Positions 34,548 to 44,348 of a DNA stretch of 64,000 nt are shown here, in pieces; positions within the stretch are counted from its first letter, which is position 1, and each line of letters starts with the position of its first letter. Under the pieces are notes generated by a model. The model worked only from the letters and a program-made list of their open reading frames with translations, ran no database searches and was not told the origin of the DNA. Source of the DNA: Bordetella sp. H567. Its GTDB lineage: Bacteria > Pseudomonadota > Gammaproteobacteria > Burkholderiales > Burkholderiaceae_B. Position numbers and translations under genes: made by a program. The DNA is taken from positions 310,001-374,000 of the forward strand of contig NZ_CP012334.1 of the NCBI RefSeq assembly GCF_001704295.1, in the 5' to 3' direction.

Positions 34548-35684
34548 CTAGAGGACGACCAGGTTGTCCCGGTGCACCAGTTCCGGTTCGGTCATGCTGC
34601 CGAGCAGCGCTTCGATGCGGGACGACGGCTGGCGCATGATGCGGCGGGTGTCGGCCGCGGAATAGTTGACCAGTCCGCGCGCGCATTCGCGGCCGTCCGC
34701 GTCCACGCAGGCGACGACGTCGCCGCGTTCGAAGTCGCCCTGCACGTCGGTCACGCCGATAGGCAGCAGGCTTTTGCCTTCCTGGCGCAGCGCGCGCACC
34801 GCGCCCTCGTCCAGCACGACGCGGCCGCGCAGGCGCAGGTGGTCCGCCAGCCATTGCTTGCGCGCCGACCATACCGGCAATACCGCGCGCAGCTCGCTGC
34901 CTATGCACTCGCCGCGCGACAGGCGCACCAGCACGTCGCGTTCGCGTCCGGATGCGATCACCGTATGCGCGCCGCTGTGGGCGGCGCGCTTGGCCGCCAA
35001 CACCTTGGTCAGCATGCCGCCGGTGCCGATGCCGCTGCCCGCGCCGCCGGCCATGGCTTCCAGCGCGGGATCGCCGGCCTGTGCATGCGAGACGAAGCGC
35101 GCGTCGGGATACTTGCGGGGATCGGCTTCATACAGGCCGCGCTGGTCCGTCAGGATGATCAGCGCGTCTGCTTCGATCAGATTGGTGACCAGCGCGCCCA
35201 GCGTGTCGTTGTCGCCGAAGCGGATCTCGTCGGTGACCACGGTGTCGTTTTCATTGACGATGGGGACCACGCCCATGCGCAGCAGCGCGAACAGCGTCGA
35301 GCGCGCGTTCAGATACCGGCGGCGGTCGGCCAGGTCTTCGTGCGTCAGCAGGATCTGGGCCGTGCGCAGCCCGTATTCCGCGAAGGCGGCTTCGTAGGCC
35401 TGGGCCAGGCCCATCTGCCCGACCGCGGCGGCGGCCTGCAGCTCGTGCATGACCGACGGACGCTTGCGCCAGCCCAGGCGCGCCATGCCTTCCGCGATGG
35501 CGCCGCTGGAAACCAGCACAAGCTGCCTGCCTTGTTGGCGCAGCGCGGCGATCTGCTGCGCCCAGTGCGCGACGGCCGCGCGGTCCAGGCCCCGGCCCTC
35601 GTTGGTGACGAGGGTGGATCCAACTTTAGCGACCAGCCGGCTGGCGGCGGCGATGACGGATACGGCAGGGGTGTCGGCGGACAT
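34548..35684 (-). CDS. proB: Glutamate 5-kinase
   Basis: First enzyme of proline synthesis, 378 aa. Kinase domain to about 265 ([64 protein letters not shown]) and a C-terminal PUA domain ([29 protein letters not shown]). Downstream of obgE, the classic order rplU-rpmA-obgE-proB. Confidence 0.97.
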   Translation of the reverse strand: MSADTPAVSVIAAASRLVAKVGSTLVTNEGRGLDRAAVAHWAQQIAALRQQGRQLVLVSSGAIAEGMARLGWRKRPSVMHELQAAAAVGQMGLAQAYEAAFAEYGLRTAQILLTHEDLADRRRYLNARSTLFALLRMGVVPIVNENDTVVTDEIRFGDNDTLGALVTNLIEADALIILTDQRGLYEADPRKYPDARFVSHAQAGDPALEAMAGGAGSGIGTGGMLTKVLAAKRAAHSGAHTVIASGRERDVLVRLSRGECIGSELRAVLPVWSARKQWLADHLRLRGRVVLDEGAVRALRQEGKSLLPIGVTDVQGDFERGDVVACVDADGRECARGLVNYSAADTRRIMRQPSSRIEALLGSMTEPELVHRDNLVVL

Positions 35685-35761
35685 GACGAAAGCCGGAACG
35701 TATACGGGTGGCGGGCAATGGGGCGCCGCGCGATCGCGCCGCGGTGGATTGCGATTATGGC

Positions 35762-36964
<1,203 letters not shown>

Positions 36965-36991
36965 TTATTAAAGGATAAAAGCGGCCACGCC

Positions 36992-37126
36992 GCGCCGACA
37001 AGTCGGCTTGCTCGCCCCAGGTCTTTTGTCTTGGGGCTGCCCGGCGATGCATGTTGCCCCGACGCTGCGCCGACGAGTCGGCTTGCTGCCCCCGGGAGGG
37101 GCCTTTTTGTCTTGGGGCCGCCCGGC
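36992..37126. repeat. Direct repeat pair in the rpmA-obgE spacer
   Basis: Two copies, 36992-37045 and 37067-37126, each begin GCGCCGAC(A/G)AGTCGGCTTGCT and end TTTTGTCTTGGGGC then CCCGGC. Each starts with a short dyad CCGAC..GTCGG. The second copy has a small internal addition. This looks like a local duplication. Confidence 0.75.
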
Positions 37127-37161
37127 CACAAAAAAAGCCCTGCCGCACGCGACAGGGCTTT
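37127..37161 (-). terminator. Terminator/attenuator after rpmA
   Basis: AAAGCCCTG and CAGGGCTTT (37134-37142, 37153-37161) form a nine-bp stem; on the minus strand it runs straight into a T tract. It lies between rpmA and obgE and should reduce read-through from the ribosomal genes. Confidence 0.8.
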
Positions 37162-37189
37162 CTCGTGGTGCGGATAAGGAATCGCGCGC

Positions 37190-37450
37190 TTATTCGGCGG
37201 CGATGATCGATACCGTCTTTTTGCTCAGCGCGCCCTTGGTGCCGAACTGCACCTTGCCGTCGACCAGCGCGTACAGCGTGTGGTCCTTGCCCATGCCGAC
37301 GTTCACGCCGGCGTGGACACGGGTACCGCGCTGACGCACGATGATCGAGCCGGCCGGGATCTGTTGACCGCCGTAGGCCTTGACGCCCAGTCGCTTCGAT
37401 TCTGAATCGCGACCGTTCCGCGTAGAGCCGCCGCCCTTTTTCTGTGCCAT
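37190..37450 (-). CDS. rpmA: 50S ribosomal protein L27
   Basis: 86 aa, starting [20 protein letters not shown] with the conserved basic N-terminus that reaches the peptidyl-transferase centre, then [21 protein letters not shown]. Follows rplU by 31 bases. Confidence 0.98.
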   Translation of the reverse strand: MAQKKGGGSTRNGRDSESKRLGVKAYGGQQIPAGSIIVRQRGTRVHAGVNVGMGKDHTLYALVDGKVQFGTKGALSKKTVSIIAAE

Positions 37451-37481
37451 GTTTAGCTCCTGCTATGGATACCGGTGCGCG

Positions 37482-37793
37482 TCAGGCCGTGATGGCCTCG
37501 ATGCGGATTTCGGTGTAGTTTTGACGGTGGCCCTGATGCTTCTGATAGTGCTTGCGACGGCGCATCTTGAAGATCGTGACCTTGTCATGCCTGCCATGCG
37601 CAAGAACGGTCGCCTTGACCACGGCGCCCGCGACGATCGGCGTGCCAACTTTCAGCTGGTCGCCTTCGCCCACGGACAGAACCTGGTCCAGGGTGATTTC
37701 TTGCCCAATGTCAGCAGGTATCTGTTCTACCTTGAGTTTTTCGCCGGCTGCGACACGATACTGCTTGCCGCCGGTTTTTATGACCGCGTACAT
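37482..37793 (-). CDS. rplU: 50S ribosomal protein L21
   Basis: 103 aa, starting [20 protein letters not shown] and containing [20 protein letters not shown], the L21 signature. First gene of the rplU-rpmA-obgE-proB order. The ATG at 37793 is the conserved start; a longer open frame upstream is not coding. Confidence 0.98.
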   Translation of the reverse strand: MYAVIKTGGKQYRVAAGEKLKVEQIPADIGQEITLDQVLSVGEGDQLKVGTPIVAGAVVKATVLAHGRHDKVTIFKMRRRKHYQKHQGHRQNYTEIRIEAITA

Positions 37794-37842
37794 GGGTAAT
37801 TTCCTATAAGGGTGATCCAGCGCGTAAAACGCTGAACTCATG

Positions 37843-37871
37843 ATTCTAGCCCGGCCGGTGGCCAATGTCAA
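37843..37871 (-). promoter_or_regulatory. rplU: Strong sigma-70 promoter of rplU-rpmA
   Basis: Minus strand TTGACA (37866-37871), exactly 17 bases, TAGAAT (37843-37848), about 50 bases upstream of rplU. Near-perfect consensus, fitting a ribosomal protein operon. The 423-base spacer 37794-38216 towards ispB holds this promoter and the ispB -10; I see nothing else in it. Confidence 0.8.
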
Positions 37872-38128
37872 AAAGTCATGGCAGGGCAACGAGTTACGTG
37901 TTGCGGCGGTGGTGGCGGCGGCCCGCGGAGGTCGCGGATGGCGGCCGCCGCACGGTCGCCCGGCGCGGGTGGCCTCATTCGTGCCGAAGGGGTGTTGTCG
38001 CCGCACCGTCGTGGAAGACGGTTGTCCCCTTCGTTGTGGAGGAGCGGCTTGCCGCACCGGTGGCCGGGAGAACCCTCCCGCGGGATGGCGGCCGCCCGCG
38101 GCAGCGCGGTTTCGTCAAAGTGACACCG

Positions 38129-38134
38129 TATAAT
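38129..38134 (+). promoter_or_regulatory. ispB: -10 element TATAAT upstream of ispB
   Basis: Plus-strand TATAAT at 38129-38134, 83 bases before ispB. No good -35 is present at the right distance, so an activator or a weak promoter is likely. Confidence 0.45.
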
Positions 38135-38216
38135 TCGCACGACCCCGGCCGGCTTGCATGGCGGGCGCGGGCCCGCGACATGAGCTTGCCGCTCGTCTTC
38201 CCACACCGGATACGTC

Positions 38217-39182
38217 TTGAATCTCCCCGAGCTTATTGCCCCTGTTGCCGACGACATGAAGGCGGTCGACGCCGTCATCCGGGCCCGGCTGAATTCCGAC
38301 GTTGTGCTCATCCGTACCATCGGGGACTACATCGTGGGTGCCGGCGGCAAGCGCATGCGCCCCGCCTTGCTGCTGATGGTGGCGCGTGCCCTGGGGTATA
38401 CCGGCATCCATCACCATACGCTGGCGGCGGTCGTGGAATTCATCCACACCGCGACCCTGCTGCATGACGATGTGGTGGACGAGTCCGATCTGCGGCGCGG
38501 GCGCCAGACGGCCAACGCGGTTTTCGGCAACGCCGCCAGCGTGCTGGTGGGCGACTACCTGTATTCGCGCTCGTTCGAGATGATGGTCGATGTGGACTCG
38601 ATGCGCGTCATGGCCATCCTGTCGCAGGCCACCACGGTCATCGCCGAAGGCGAAGTGCTGCAATTGCTGAACGTGCACGACCCGGACGTTTCGCAGGACC
38701 GCTACCTGCAAGTGGTTCGCTACAAGACGGCCAAGCTGTTCGAAGCCGCGGCCCAGGTAGGCGCGGTGCTGGCAAACGCCACGCCGGAACAGGAACAGGC
38801 CGCCGCCGCGTACGGACGCCATATCGGCACGGCGTTCCAGCTGGTCGACGACGTCCTGGACTACAGCGGCGATGCCGGCGCGCTCGGCAAGAACGTGGGC
38901 GACGACCTGCGCGAAGGCAAGCCGACATTGCCCCTGATACGCCTGATGGAAGTCGGTACGCCCGCGCAACGCGAACTGGTGCGTACCGCCATCGAAACCG
39001 GACACGCCGACTTCGAGGCCGTCGCTGCCGCCATACAAGCCACGGACGCCTTGAGCCACGCCATGGAAGCCGCACGCGCGGAAGCCGAACTGGCGCGCCA
39101 AGCACTGGCCGGCTATCCGATTTCCGTTTATCAGCAATCCCTGCTAGAATTCTGCGCTTTCGCGGTAAACCGCGATCGATAG
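38217..39182 (+). CDS. ispB: Octaprenyl (polyprenyl) diphosphate synthase
   Basis: Makes the ubiquinone side chain. 321 aa, trans-prenyltransferase fold: GGKRMRPALLLMVARALGY, first Asp-rich motif LLHDDVVDESDLRRG (D84, D85, D88), second QLVDDVLDYSGD and KTAKLFEAAAQVGAVLA. It appears to start with TTG at 38217 (translated as Met), the only start just ahead of the conserved NLPELIAPV. Confidence 0.95.
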   Translation: MNLPELIAPVADDMKAVDAVIRARLNSDVVLIRTIGDYIVGAGGKRMRPALLLMVARALGYTGIHHHTLAAVVEFIHTATLLHDDVVDESDLRRGRQTANAVFGNAASVLVGDYLYSRSFEMMVDVDSMRVMAILSQATTVIAEGEVLQLLNVHDPDVSQDRYLQVVRYKTAKLFEAAAQVGAVLANATPEQEQAAAAYGRHIGTAFQLVDDVLDYSGDAGALGKNVGDDLREGKPTLPLIRLMEVGTPAQRELVRTAIETGHADFEAVAAAIQATDALSHAMEAARAEAELARQALAGYPISVYQQSLLEFCAFAVNRDR

Positions 39183-39197
39183 CTTGTAGATCGATAA

Positions 39198-39275
<78 letters not shown>

Positions 39276-39294
39276 TCAAGTGGTCAAATACCCG

Positions 39295-39329
39295 GAGCCA
39301 GATCAGTGGTTAGCTGATCTGGCTCTTTT
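39295..39329 (+). terminator. Terminator of tRNA-Pro
   Basis: A perfect 12-bp stem (GAGCCAGATCAG / CTGATCTGGCTC) with a seven-base loop, followed by TTTT. No integrase or attachment-site duplication is visible beyond it. Confidence 0.9.
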
Positions 39330-39383
39330 CTATTGTGGATGTCGGTTCAGCGCAGATGCCGCCGCTCTCCCGGCACATCACGT

Positions 39384-40262
39384 TCATGATCGCGTCGCCC
39401 GCCAGCACAGCAGCGATCCCACGCACACCATGCCCGCGCCATTCCAGTACCCCGCGGCCAGCGGCGCGGAGAGCATGACAGCCGCCAGCGCCGAAGAGAA
39501 AAGCGGAATGAAGTAGGACGCCACGGCCAGCACTGCGATGTTCCCGTGCAGGATGCCGACGTTCCAGGCGGCATAGCCGAAGCCCATGGCGGCGCCGGCC
39601 AGCGCGATTTGCACCGCGACGCTGACGTCCAGGTGCATGGCCGTATCGGCGCCGCCCAGGTACTTGATCCAGAACGCCAGCGCGGTAAGCCCGAAGAACA
39701 GCGTCGCGCCGTTCTTCCCATTGGCCATCCTGGCCGTCGCCGTGCAATACGCCGCCCATATCAGCGCGCCCGCGAAGGCCAGGCCATAACTGAGCGGGTT
39801 GCCGCGGACATTGGCGAGCGTGCCGGCGAGGCCCAGTCCTTGTGCGCCGCCCTGCGCCCACCACACGCCGATGAAAGCCAGCAGCACACCGGGGATGATC
39901 AGCGCGCTGGCTTTATGCTTGTTGAATACAACGGCGAACAGGATCGTCAAGCTTGGCCACAGGTAATTGACCAGGCTTACTTCGATGGCCTGGCGGCTGC
40001 TCGTAGCATAACCCAGGGAAAGGGCCAGGCACAACTCGTAGGCAACGAACAATACGCCGCCCACATATAGATAGGCGCGTGGGAAAGCGCGCGGCCGCGG
40101 GAAACCCATGGTGGTGCAAAGCAGGATGAAGCCCACCGTATAAATCATCGCGGCGCCGCCCGCCGGCCCCATGGCCTCGGCCACGCCGCGTATCAACGCC
40201 ACGATGGTGCTCCATAGCACCACCGCCGTCAGGCCTATCAACGTCGCCCGGTTCCTTGTCAT
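39384..40262 (-). CDS. EamA-family transporter, YddG-like aromatic amino acid exporter
   Basis: Inner-membrane protein of 292 aa with about ten membrane helices in two EamA halves. The start TRNRATLIGLTAVVLWSTIVALIRG, the stretch SLVNYLWPSLTILFAVVFNK and the late YAAWNVGILHGNIAVLAVASYFIPLF are typical for YddG, which exports aromatic amino acids and related metabolites. It stands alone. Confidence 0.88.
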   Translation of the reverse strand: MTRNRATLIGLTAVVLWSTIVALIRGVAEAMGPAGGAAMIYTVGFILLCTTMGFPRPRAFPRAYLYVGGVLFVAYELCLALSLGYATSSRQAIEVSLVNYLWPSLTILFAVVFNKHKASALIIPGVLLAFIGVWWAQGGAQGLGLAGTLANVRGNPLSYGLAFAGALIWAAYCTATARMANGKNGATLFFGLTALAFWIKYLGGADTAMHLDVSVAVQIALAGAAMGFGYAAWNVGILHGNIAVLAVASYFIPLFSSALAAVMLSAPLAAGYWNGAGMVCVGSLLCWRATRS

Positions 40263-40481
40263 ATCCTCACGTCCAGATCTTCCATGGCCGCGGGCATCAT
40301 AACGAGAACGGCGATAACCCTCTTCGCGAAGATCGGGGCCGCCGCTCCGGCCATCTCACGCGGCGGCCATGCGGTACGGTCTTCGTGACCGGCATCGCGC
40401 GGACGACGCCTGTATCCAGGCGCACCGAGCATGCGAGCCAGGCCGCACCGATGATCGGAGCGATCGGCACAAAAAGCCCGG

Positions 40482-40979
40482 TCAACCCGGTCGGTGCGCC
40501 AGCTTGCGCCGCATCCAGCCGTCCACGGAAAGAAAGCCCGCGCCGCCGACGCACAAGGCGGCGAGTCCGGCCAGATAGAGGAGGTCGGTTTCGTAGCCCG
40601 GTTGGCCAAAATGCGCGCCATGGGGGCCGAACGATTGCAGCTTGATCGAGCTGAATCCATTGGGCAGGTGCACGCTGACGATGGCGACGATCAGGACGGC
40701 CGCCATGGGGACGGTCGCCACGGGAATGAATGCGCCCAGCATGATCAGCAGGCCACCCAGCAGTTCCACGATGATGGTGGCCCATCCCGCGAGCGTCGCC
40801 AGCGGCATGCCCATCGCGTGCAGTATGTGTATGAAGTCGTCCGGTCCGCGCGCCAGCTTGGCCCAGCCATGCTGCATGAATCCGAACCCGACGATCAGCC
40901 GCAGTGGAATCGCATAAAGATCGCGGGCCATGGGCAAGGGGGAAAAGGCGAATTTGCGGGCGAGCAAGGACAGGTTCAT
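40482..40979 (-). CDS. DoxX-family membrane protein
   Basis: 165 aa, four membrane helices, with the DoxX pattern IPLRLIVGFGFMQHGWAKLARGPDDF and ATIIVELLGGLLIMLGAFIPVATVPMA. DoxX proteins have been linked to thiosulfate:quinone oxidation and to redox-stress complexes. It is 71 bases behind the DUF1634/TSUP pair and probably belongs to that operon. The ATG at 40979 is chosen because the extended frame has no membrane-protein character. Confidence 0.85.
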   Translation of the reverse strand: MNLSLLARKFAFSPLPMARDLYAIPLRLIVGFGFMQHGWAKLARGPDDFIHILHAMGMPLATLAGWATIIVELLGGLLIMLGAFIPVATVPMAAVLIVAIVSVHLPNGFSSIKLQSFGPHGAHFGQPGYETDLLYLAGLAALCVGGAGFLSVDGWMRRKLAHRPG

Positions 40980-41050
40980 GCGTGCTACCTCTACATCGAT
41001 GTGCCGCGGTTCGCGCGGCGGGCTGCGTGCGCGGTGGGACGCCGGGCGAC

Positions 41051-41368
41051 TCATCGGGCGGCGAAGTACCCCGCGGCAATGATGGCGAGCACCAGGCCGG
41101 CGATCGCCATGTGCGCGTAGTCGCGCTCCTTCAGGAACAGGGCGAGCATCAACGCGACGCGCGCAATGGGAAGCAGAATCAACACGGCGATGCCGATGCG
41201 GGACAGGTCCAGGGCGGCGATCGCCGCGCATGCCGGATAGCCGGACAGCGCGGGCAGGCCGGCCAAGGCGCCGCCCGCCACCAGCAGGCAAGCCGCCCAC
41301 GTGCCCAGGCGCAGCAGCCATCCCAGCAGCGTTTCCTGGCGTGGTGCGCTGGAGGTGGGCGCCGTCAT
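41051..41368 (-). CDS. DUF1634-family small membrane protein
   Basis: 105 aa with three membrane helices (GWLLRLGTWAACLLVAGGAL; DLSRIGIAVLILLPIARVALMLALFL; HMAIAGLVLAIIAAGYFA). DUF1634 proteins are commonly next to TSUP permeases and may be their accessory subunit. It overlaps the TSUP gene by four bases. Confidence 0.82.
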   Translation of the reverse strand: MTAPTSSAPRQETLLGWLLRLGTWAACLLVAGGALAGLPALSGYPACAAIAALDLSRIGIAVLILLPIARVALMLALFLKERDYAHMAIAGLVLAIIAAGYFAAR

Positions 41369-42234
41369 CCGGCAGCCCCGGGCAGCGTTACGCCCGCGGC
41401 GGCGAGCAGCATGCAGACCGCCAGCAGCATCAGCACCGCGATAAAGGCGATGCGCAGTTTGTCGCCCGGCACCTTGACGATGGCATGGGCGCCGGCCCAG
41501 GCGCCGACCACCGATCCCAGCATGACGGGTGGGGCGATGGCCATGTCGATGTCGCCGCGGGCGAAATAGGCGGCGGCGCTGGCGGCGGCCGTCACGCCGA
41601 TCATGAAGTTGGAGGTTGCGGACGAGACCTTCAGCGGCAGCCGCAGGGCGCCGTCCATGGCGGGAATCTTCAGCACGCCGCTGCCGATGCCCAGCAGCGC
41701 TGAGATCATGCCGGCGCCGTACATCAGGCCCAGGCCCAGCGGCACGCGGTCCACGCGGTACGGCGTGCTGTGCCCGGAGGCCGGGTCGCTATAGCTGCCG
41801 TGCAGGCGCAGGCGGTCGGCCAGCCCGCGCGTGCCCACCGGCCCGGCGGAAAGGACCACGGTGCGCCGGGCCAGCATCTGCCGCGACGATATCGCCAGGA
41901 TCAGCGCGAACAGCGCATACAGCCAGGCCGTCGGGATGGACCCCACCAGCCATACCCCGGATAAGGCGCCCAGGGTCGTGGCGCTTTCCAGGACGATGGC
42001 CAGCCGCACATTGGGCAGGCGCGCCCGCAGCAATGGCGCCGCGCTGGCGCAGGAGCACGCGATCACGGAAACGATGCTGGCGCCGATCGCCACGCGGATA
42101 TCCAGGCCGAACAGCAGCGTCAGGATGGGAACGATGAAAATGCCGCTGGCCATGCCCAGCGCGCCGCCGAACGCGCTGGCACAGAATGCCGCCAGGAAGA
42201 GCCAGTGAAATTCCGAGCCGATCATGGCGGGCAT
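41365..42234 (-). CDS. TSUP-family (TauE/SafE) anion permease
   Basis: 289 aa, about eight membrane helices with the two TSUP repeats (FGGALGMASGIFIVPILTLLFG and MYGAGMISALLGIGSGVLKIP). The family moves sulfite, sulfoacetate, thiosulfate or other small sulfur and carboxylate anions. It is preceded by a GntR regulator (seven-base gap) and coupled to DUF1634, so a regulated sulfur-compound export or uptake operon is likely (inference). Confidence 0.9.
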   Translation of the reverse strand: MPAMIGSEFHWLFLAAFCASAFGGALGMASGIFIVPILTLLFGLDIRVAIGASIVSVIACSCASAAPLLRARLPNVRLAIVLESATTLGALSGVWLVGSIPTAWLYALFALILAISSRQMLARRTVVLSAGPVGTRGLADRLRLHGSYSDPASGHSTPYRVDRVPLGLGLMYGAGMISALLGIGSGVLKIPAMDGALRLPLKVSSATSNFMIGVTAAASAAAYFARGDIDMAIAPPVMLGSVVGAWAGAHAIVKVPGDKLRIAFIAVLMLLAVCMLLAAAGVTLPGAAG

Positions 42235-42241
42235 CCCGGGA

Positions 42242-42979
42242 TCAGCCGCGCGGGCGGCGGCGCAGCAGTGTCGAAAACCGGATCAGGTCGCCGCGGTAAT
42301 ACAGCTTCTCGTAGTCGATGGGCCGGGGCCCCGCGCAATACGACGTGCGTTCGATCAGGAAGATGGGCGCCCCGACGGCAACGTCCAGGGCCTGGGCGAC
42401 ACGCCTGTCGGCCACCGTGGCTTCGAGCTGATAGCGGGCTTCGACCAGCGGCAGGTCGTATTTGTCTTCCAGCAAGGCGAAGATCGGCTCGGCTTCCAGA
42501 TCGTGGCGGACGATTTTTTCGCCGATGGCCAGGGGCAGGTAGGTCTCGTCCAGGGACAGCGGGACGCCGTCGGCCAGCCGCACGCGCTCGATGCGGTAGA
42601 CCTCCGTGCCGGCGGACAGGGCCAGTTGTTCGGCCACGGCGTCGGTGGCCGGCACGATGCGCTTGCCCAATACCCGCGCGGTGGGGTGGCGTCCCAATGC
42701 CAGCATGTCTTCCACGAAACCGCTGAGCTCGGTCAACTGCTGCTGGATGCGGGCATCGGTGACGAAGGTACCCTTGCCCCGGCGGATTTCCACCAGGCCG
42801 CGCGCGACCAGGTTTTCCACCGCCTTGCGTACGGTCGTCCTGCTGACGGCGAAACGGGAAATGAGCGCGTCTTCCGAGGGCAGCTGGGTGCCGGCGGCGA
42901 GCTCACCCGCGGCGATATCGGCGGCCAGGGCGACTTCGACCTGGGCGTAGAGGGGCGTGCCGTGGGGCAGGTTTTCCAT
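42242..42979 (-). CDS. GntR-family regulator, HutC subfamily (UTRA domain)
   Basis: 245 aa: winged helix-turn-helix at about 10-75 (PLYAQVEVALAADIAAGELA; AVSRTTVRKAVENLVARGLV) and a C-terminal UTRA ligand domain (VYRIERVRLADGVPLSLDETYLP; ISTLLRRR-type end). It heads the TSUP-DUF1634-DoxX operon and faces a methyltransferase gene. Three 8-bp palindromic units lie directly upstream and are its likely autoregulatory site. Confidence 0.92.
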   Translation of the reverse strand: MENLPHGTPLYAQVEVALAADIAAGELAAGTQLPSEDALISRFAVSRTTVRKAVENLVARGLVEIRRGKGTFVTDARIQQQLTELSGFVEDMLALGRHPTARVLGKRIVPATDAVAEQLALSAGTEVYRIERVRLADGVPLSLDETYLPLAIGEKIVRHDLEAEPIFALLEDKYDLPLVEARYQLEATVADRRVAQALDVAVGAPIFLIERTSYCAGPRPIDYEKLYYRGDLIRFSTLLRRRPRG

Positions 42980-42989
42980 GGCGACATCG

Positions 42990-43013
42990 TGACGTCATGA
43001 TGTCATGATGTCA
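42990..43013. promoter_or_regulatory. Three tandem 8-bp palindromic units before the GntR gene
   Basis: TGACGTCA (42990-42997) followed without gap by TGATGTCA (42998-43005) and TGATGTCA (43006-43013). The minus strand also gives a perfect -35 TTGACA at 43009-43014, with a poor -10 (CACGAT) near 42986-42991. Binding here would block the regulator's own promoter and could affect the divergent methyltransferase. Confidence 0.65.
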
Positions 43014-43070
43014 AGTCTTTGCAAGCCACGGTTGGGTATCATCGAAGTTCCTTTGTAACGGGAGCATGCC

Positions 43071-43850
43071 ATGGCCCAGGACAAGTGGTCTTCCAAGCAA
43101 TACCTGATGTTCGAGAATGAGCGCACCCGCCCCGTGCGTGATCTGCTTTCCGCCGTGCCGACGGCCGAGGCGCGCCAGGTCATCGACCTGGGCTGCGGTC
43201 CAGGCAATTCCACCGAAGTGCTGGCGCAGCGCTTTCCGTCCGCCCGGGTCTCCGGGCTGGACAGCTCGGCCGACATGATCGCCGCCGCCCGCAAGCGCAT
43301 GCCCGAGGTGCATTTCGAGGTGGCGGACATCCATGCCTGGAAGGCCCCGTCGACTTACGACGTCATCCTGTCCAACGCTGTGTTCCAGTGGGTGCCGGGC
43401 CACGAAACGCTGTTTCCCGCGTTGGTGGCGAACCTGGCCGAAGGCGGCAGCCTGGCCATCCAGATGCCCGACACGATGGAGGAAAGGCCGCATCGCATGA
43501 TGCGGGAGCTGGCGGCGGACGGCCCCTGGGCCGACAAACTCAGCGACGTAAGCCAGGCGCGTACCGCGCTGCGGCCGGCGCAATGGTATTACGAGCTGCT
43601 GGCCCCGCACTGCCGCCGCGTGGATATCTGGCGCACCACCTATTACCACGTGCTGAAGGAAGGGCCTGTGGCCATCGTCGAATGGTTCAAGGGCAGCGCG
43701 CTGCGGCCCTTCCTGGACCCGCTGGACGAGGACGAAAGGCGAACCTACCTGGCCCGCTACACCGCGCTGGTCGAGCAGACGCACCCCCCCTTGGCCGACG
43801 GTTCCGTCCTGCTGCCCTTTCCACGCCTTTTCATCGTCGCGACACGTTGA
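43071..43850 (+). CDS. tam: Trans-aconitate 2-methyltransferase
   Basis: SAM-dependent enzyme of 259 aa that methylates trans-aconitate, an inhibitor of aconitase. Motif I VIDLGCGPGNSTEVL, motif II VSGLDSSADMIAAARKRMP and the Tam-specific stretch LSNAVFQWVPGHETLFPAL with EEYLHLAF-type residues replaced by TYYHVLKEGPVAIVEWFKGS. GGGAG lies eight bases before the ATG. Confidence 0.92.
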   Translation: MAQDKWSSKQYLMFENERTRPVRDLLSAVPTAEARQVIDLGCGPGNSTEVLAQRFPSARVSGLDSSADMIAAARKRMPEVHFEVADIHAWKAPSTYDVILSNAVFQWVPGHETLFPALVANLAEGGSLAIQMPDTMEERPHRMMRELAADGPWADKLSDVSQARTALRPAQWYYELLAPHCRRVDIWRTTYYHVLKEGPVAIVEWFKGSALRPFLDPLDEDERRTYLARYTALVEQTHPPLADGSVLLPFPRLFIVATR

Positions 43851-43991
43851 GCAGGCATCCCGGGCGGCGCCGGGCTGCCTCGGCTTGGACGGCAATGGCC
43901 GGCTGGGGCAGCCAATGGCCGACCCGGGCCCAATGGCGGATCAGCGGCGGTGCGTGCGGCCTCATGCGGCGGCCGCACGTTGGCCGGGCCG

Positions 43992-44336
43992 CTACCAGGC
44001 GCCGCAATACTGGCCGGCGCGTTCCTTGATGGACGGCGCCAGCCGTTCGAAGGCGATCAGGTAGATCGCGCCTTCCGACGACGCCGTGGACCCGTGCACG
44101 GTGCCCGCCGGCAGGTCGATGACATCTCCCTTCCTGCACACGTAGTCGACGCCGTTGGCGTAAACCGTCAACGCGCCGTCCACGATGATCAACGTTTCGT
44201 CGGTGGGGTGGCTGTGCGTGGGGTGTTCCTTGCCGGGGGCGTCGCGTTGCACCTCGATGCAGCCCTGCCGCGGCAGCAGCGCCCGCAGGCCGGCCGCCAG
44301 ATCGATGTCGCCAAGCAATCCCTTGATCACTTCCAT
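43992..44336 (-). CDS. Small cupin-domain protein
   Basis: 114 aa single cupin. Metal-site residues come from HPTHSHPTDETLIIVDGALT (His-x-His and Glu) and LPAGTVHGS (His). The fold binds Fe, Zn or Mn and may be a dioxygenase, an isomerase or a stabilising small-molecule binder. It is the last gene of the GNAT-MFS-YqcI operon, 12 bases after the YqcI gene, so it should act on the product of that pathway. Confidence 0.88.
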   Translation of the reverse strand: MEVIKGLLGDIDLAAGLRALLPRQGCIEVQRDAPGKEHPTHSHPTDETLIIVDGALTVYANGVDYVCRKGDVIDLPAGTVHGSTASSEGAIYLIAFERLAPSIKERAGQYCGAW

Positions 44337-44348
44337 GCTGTCCTCGCT

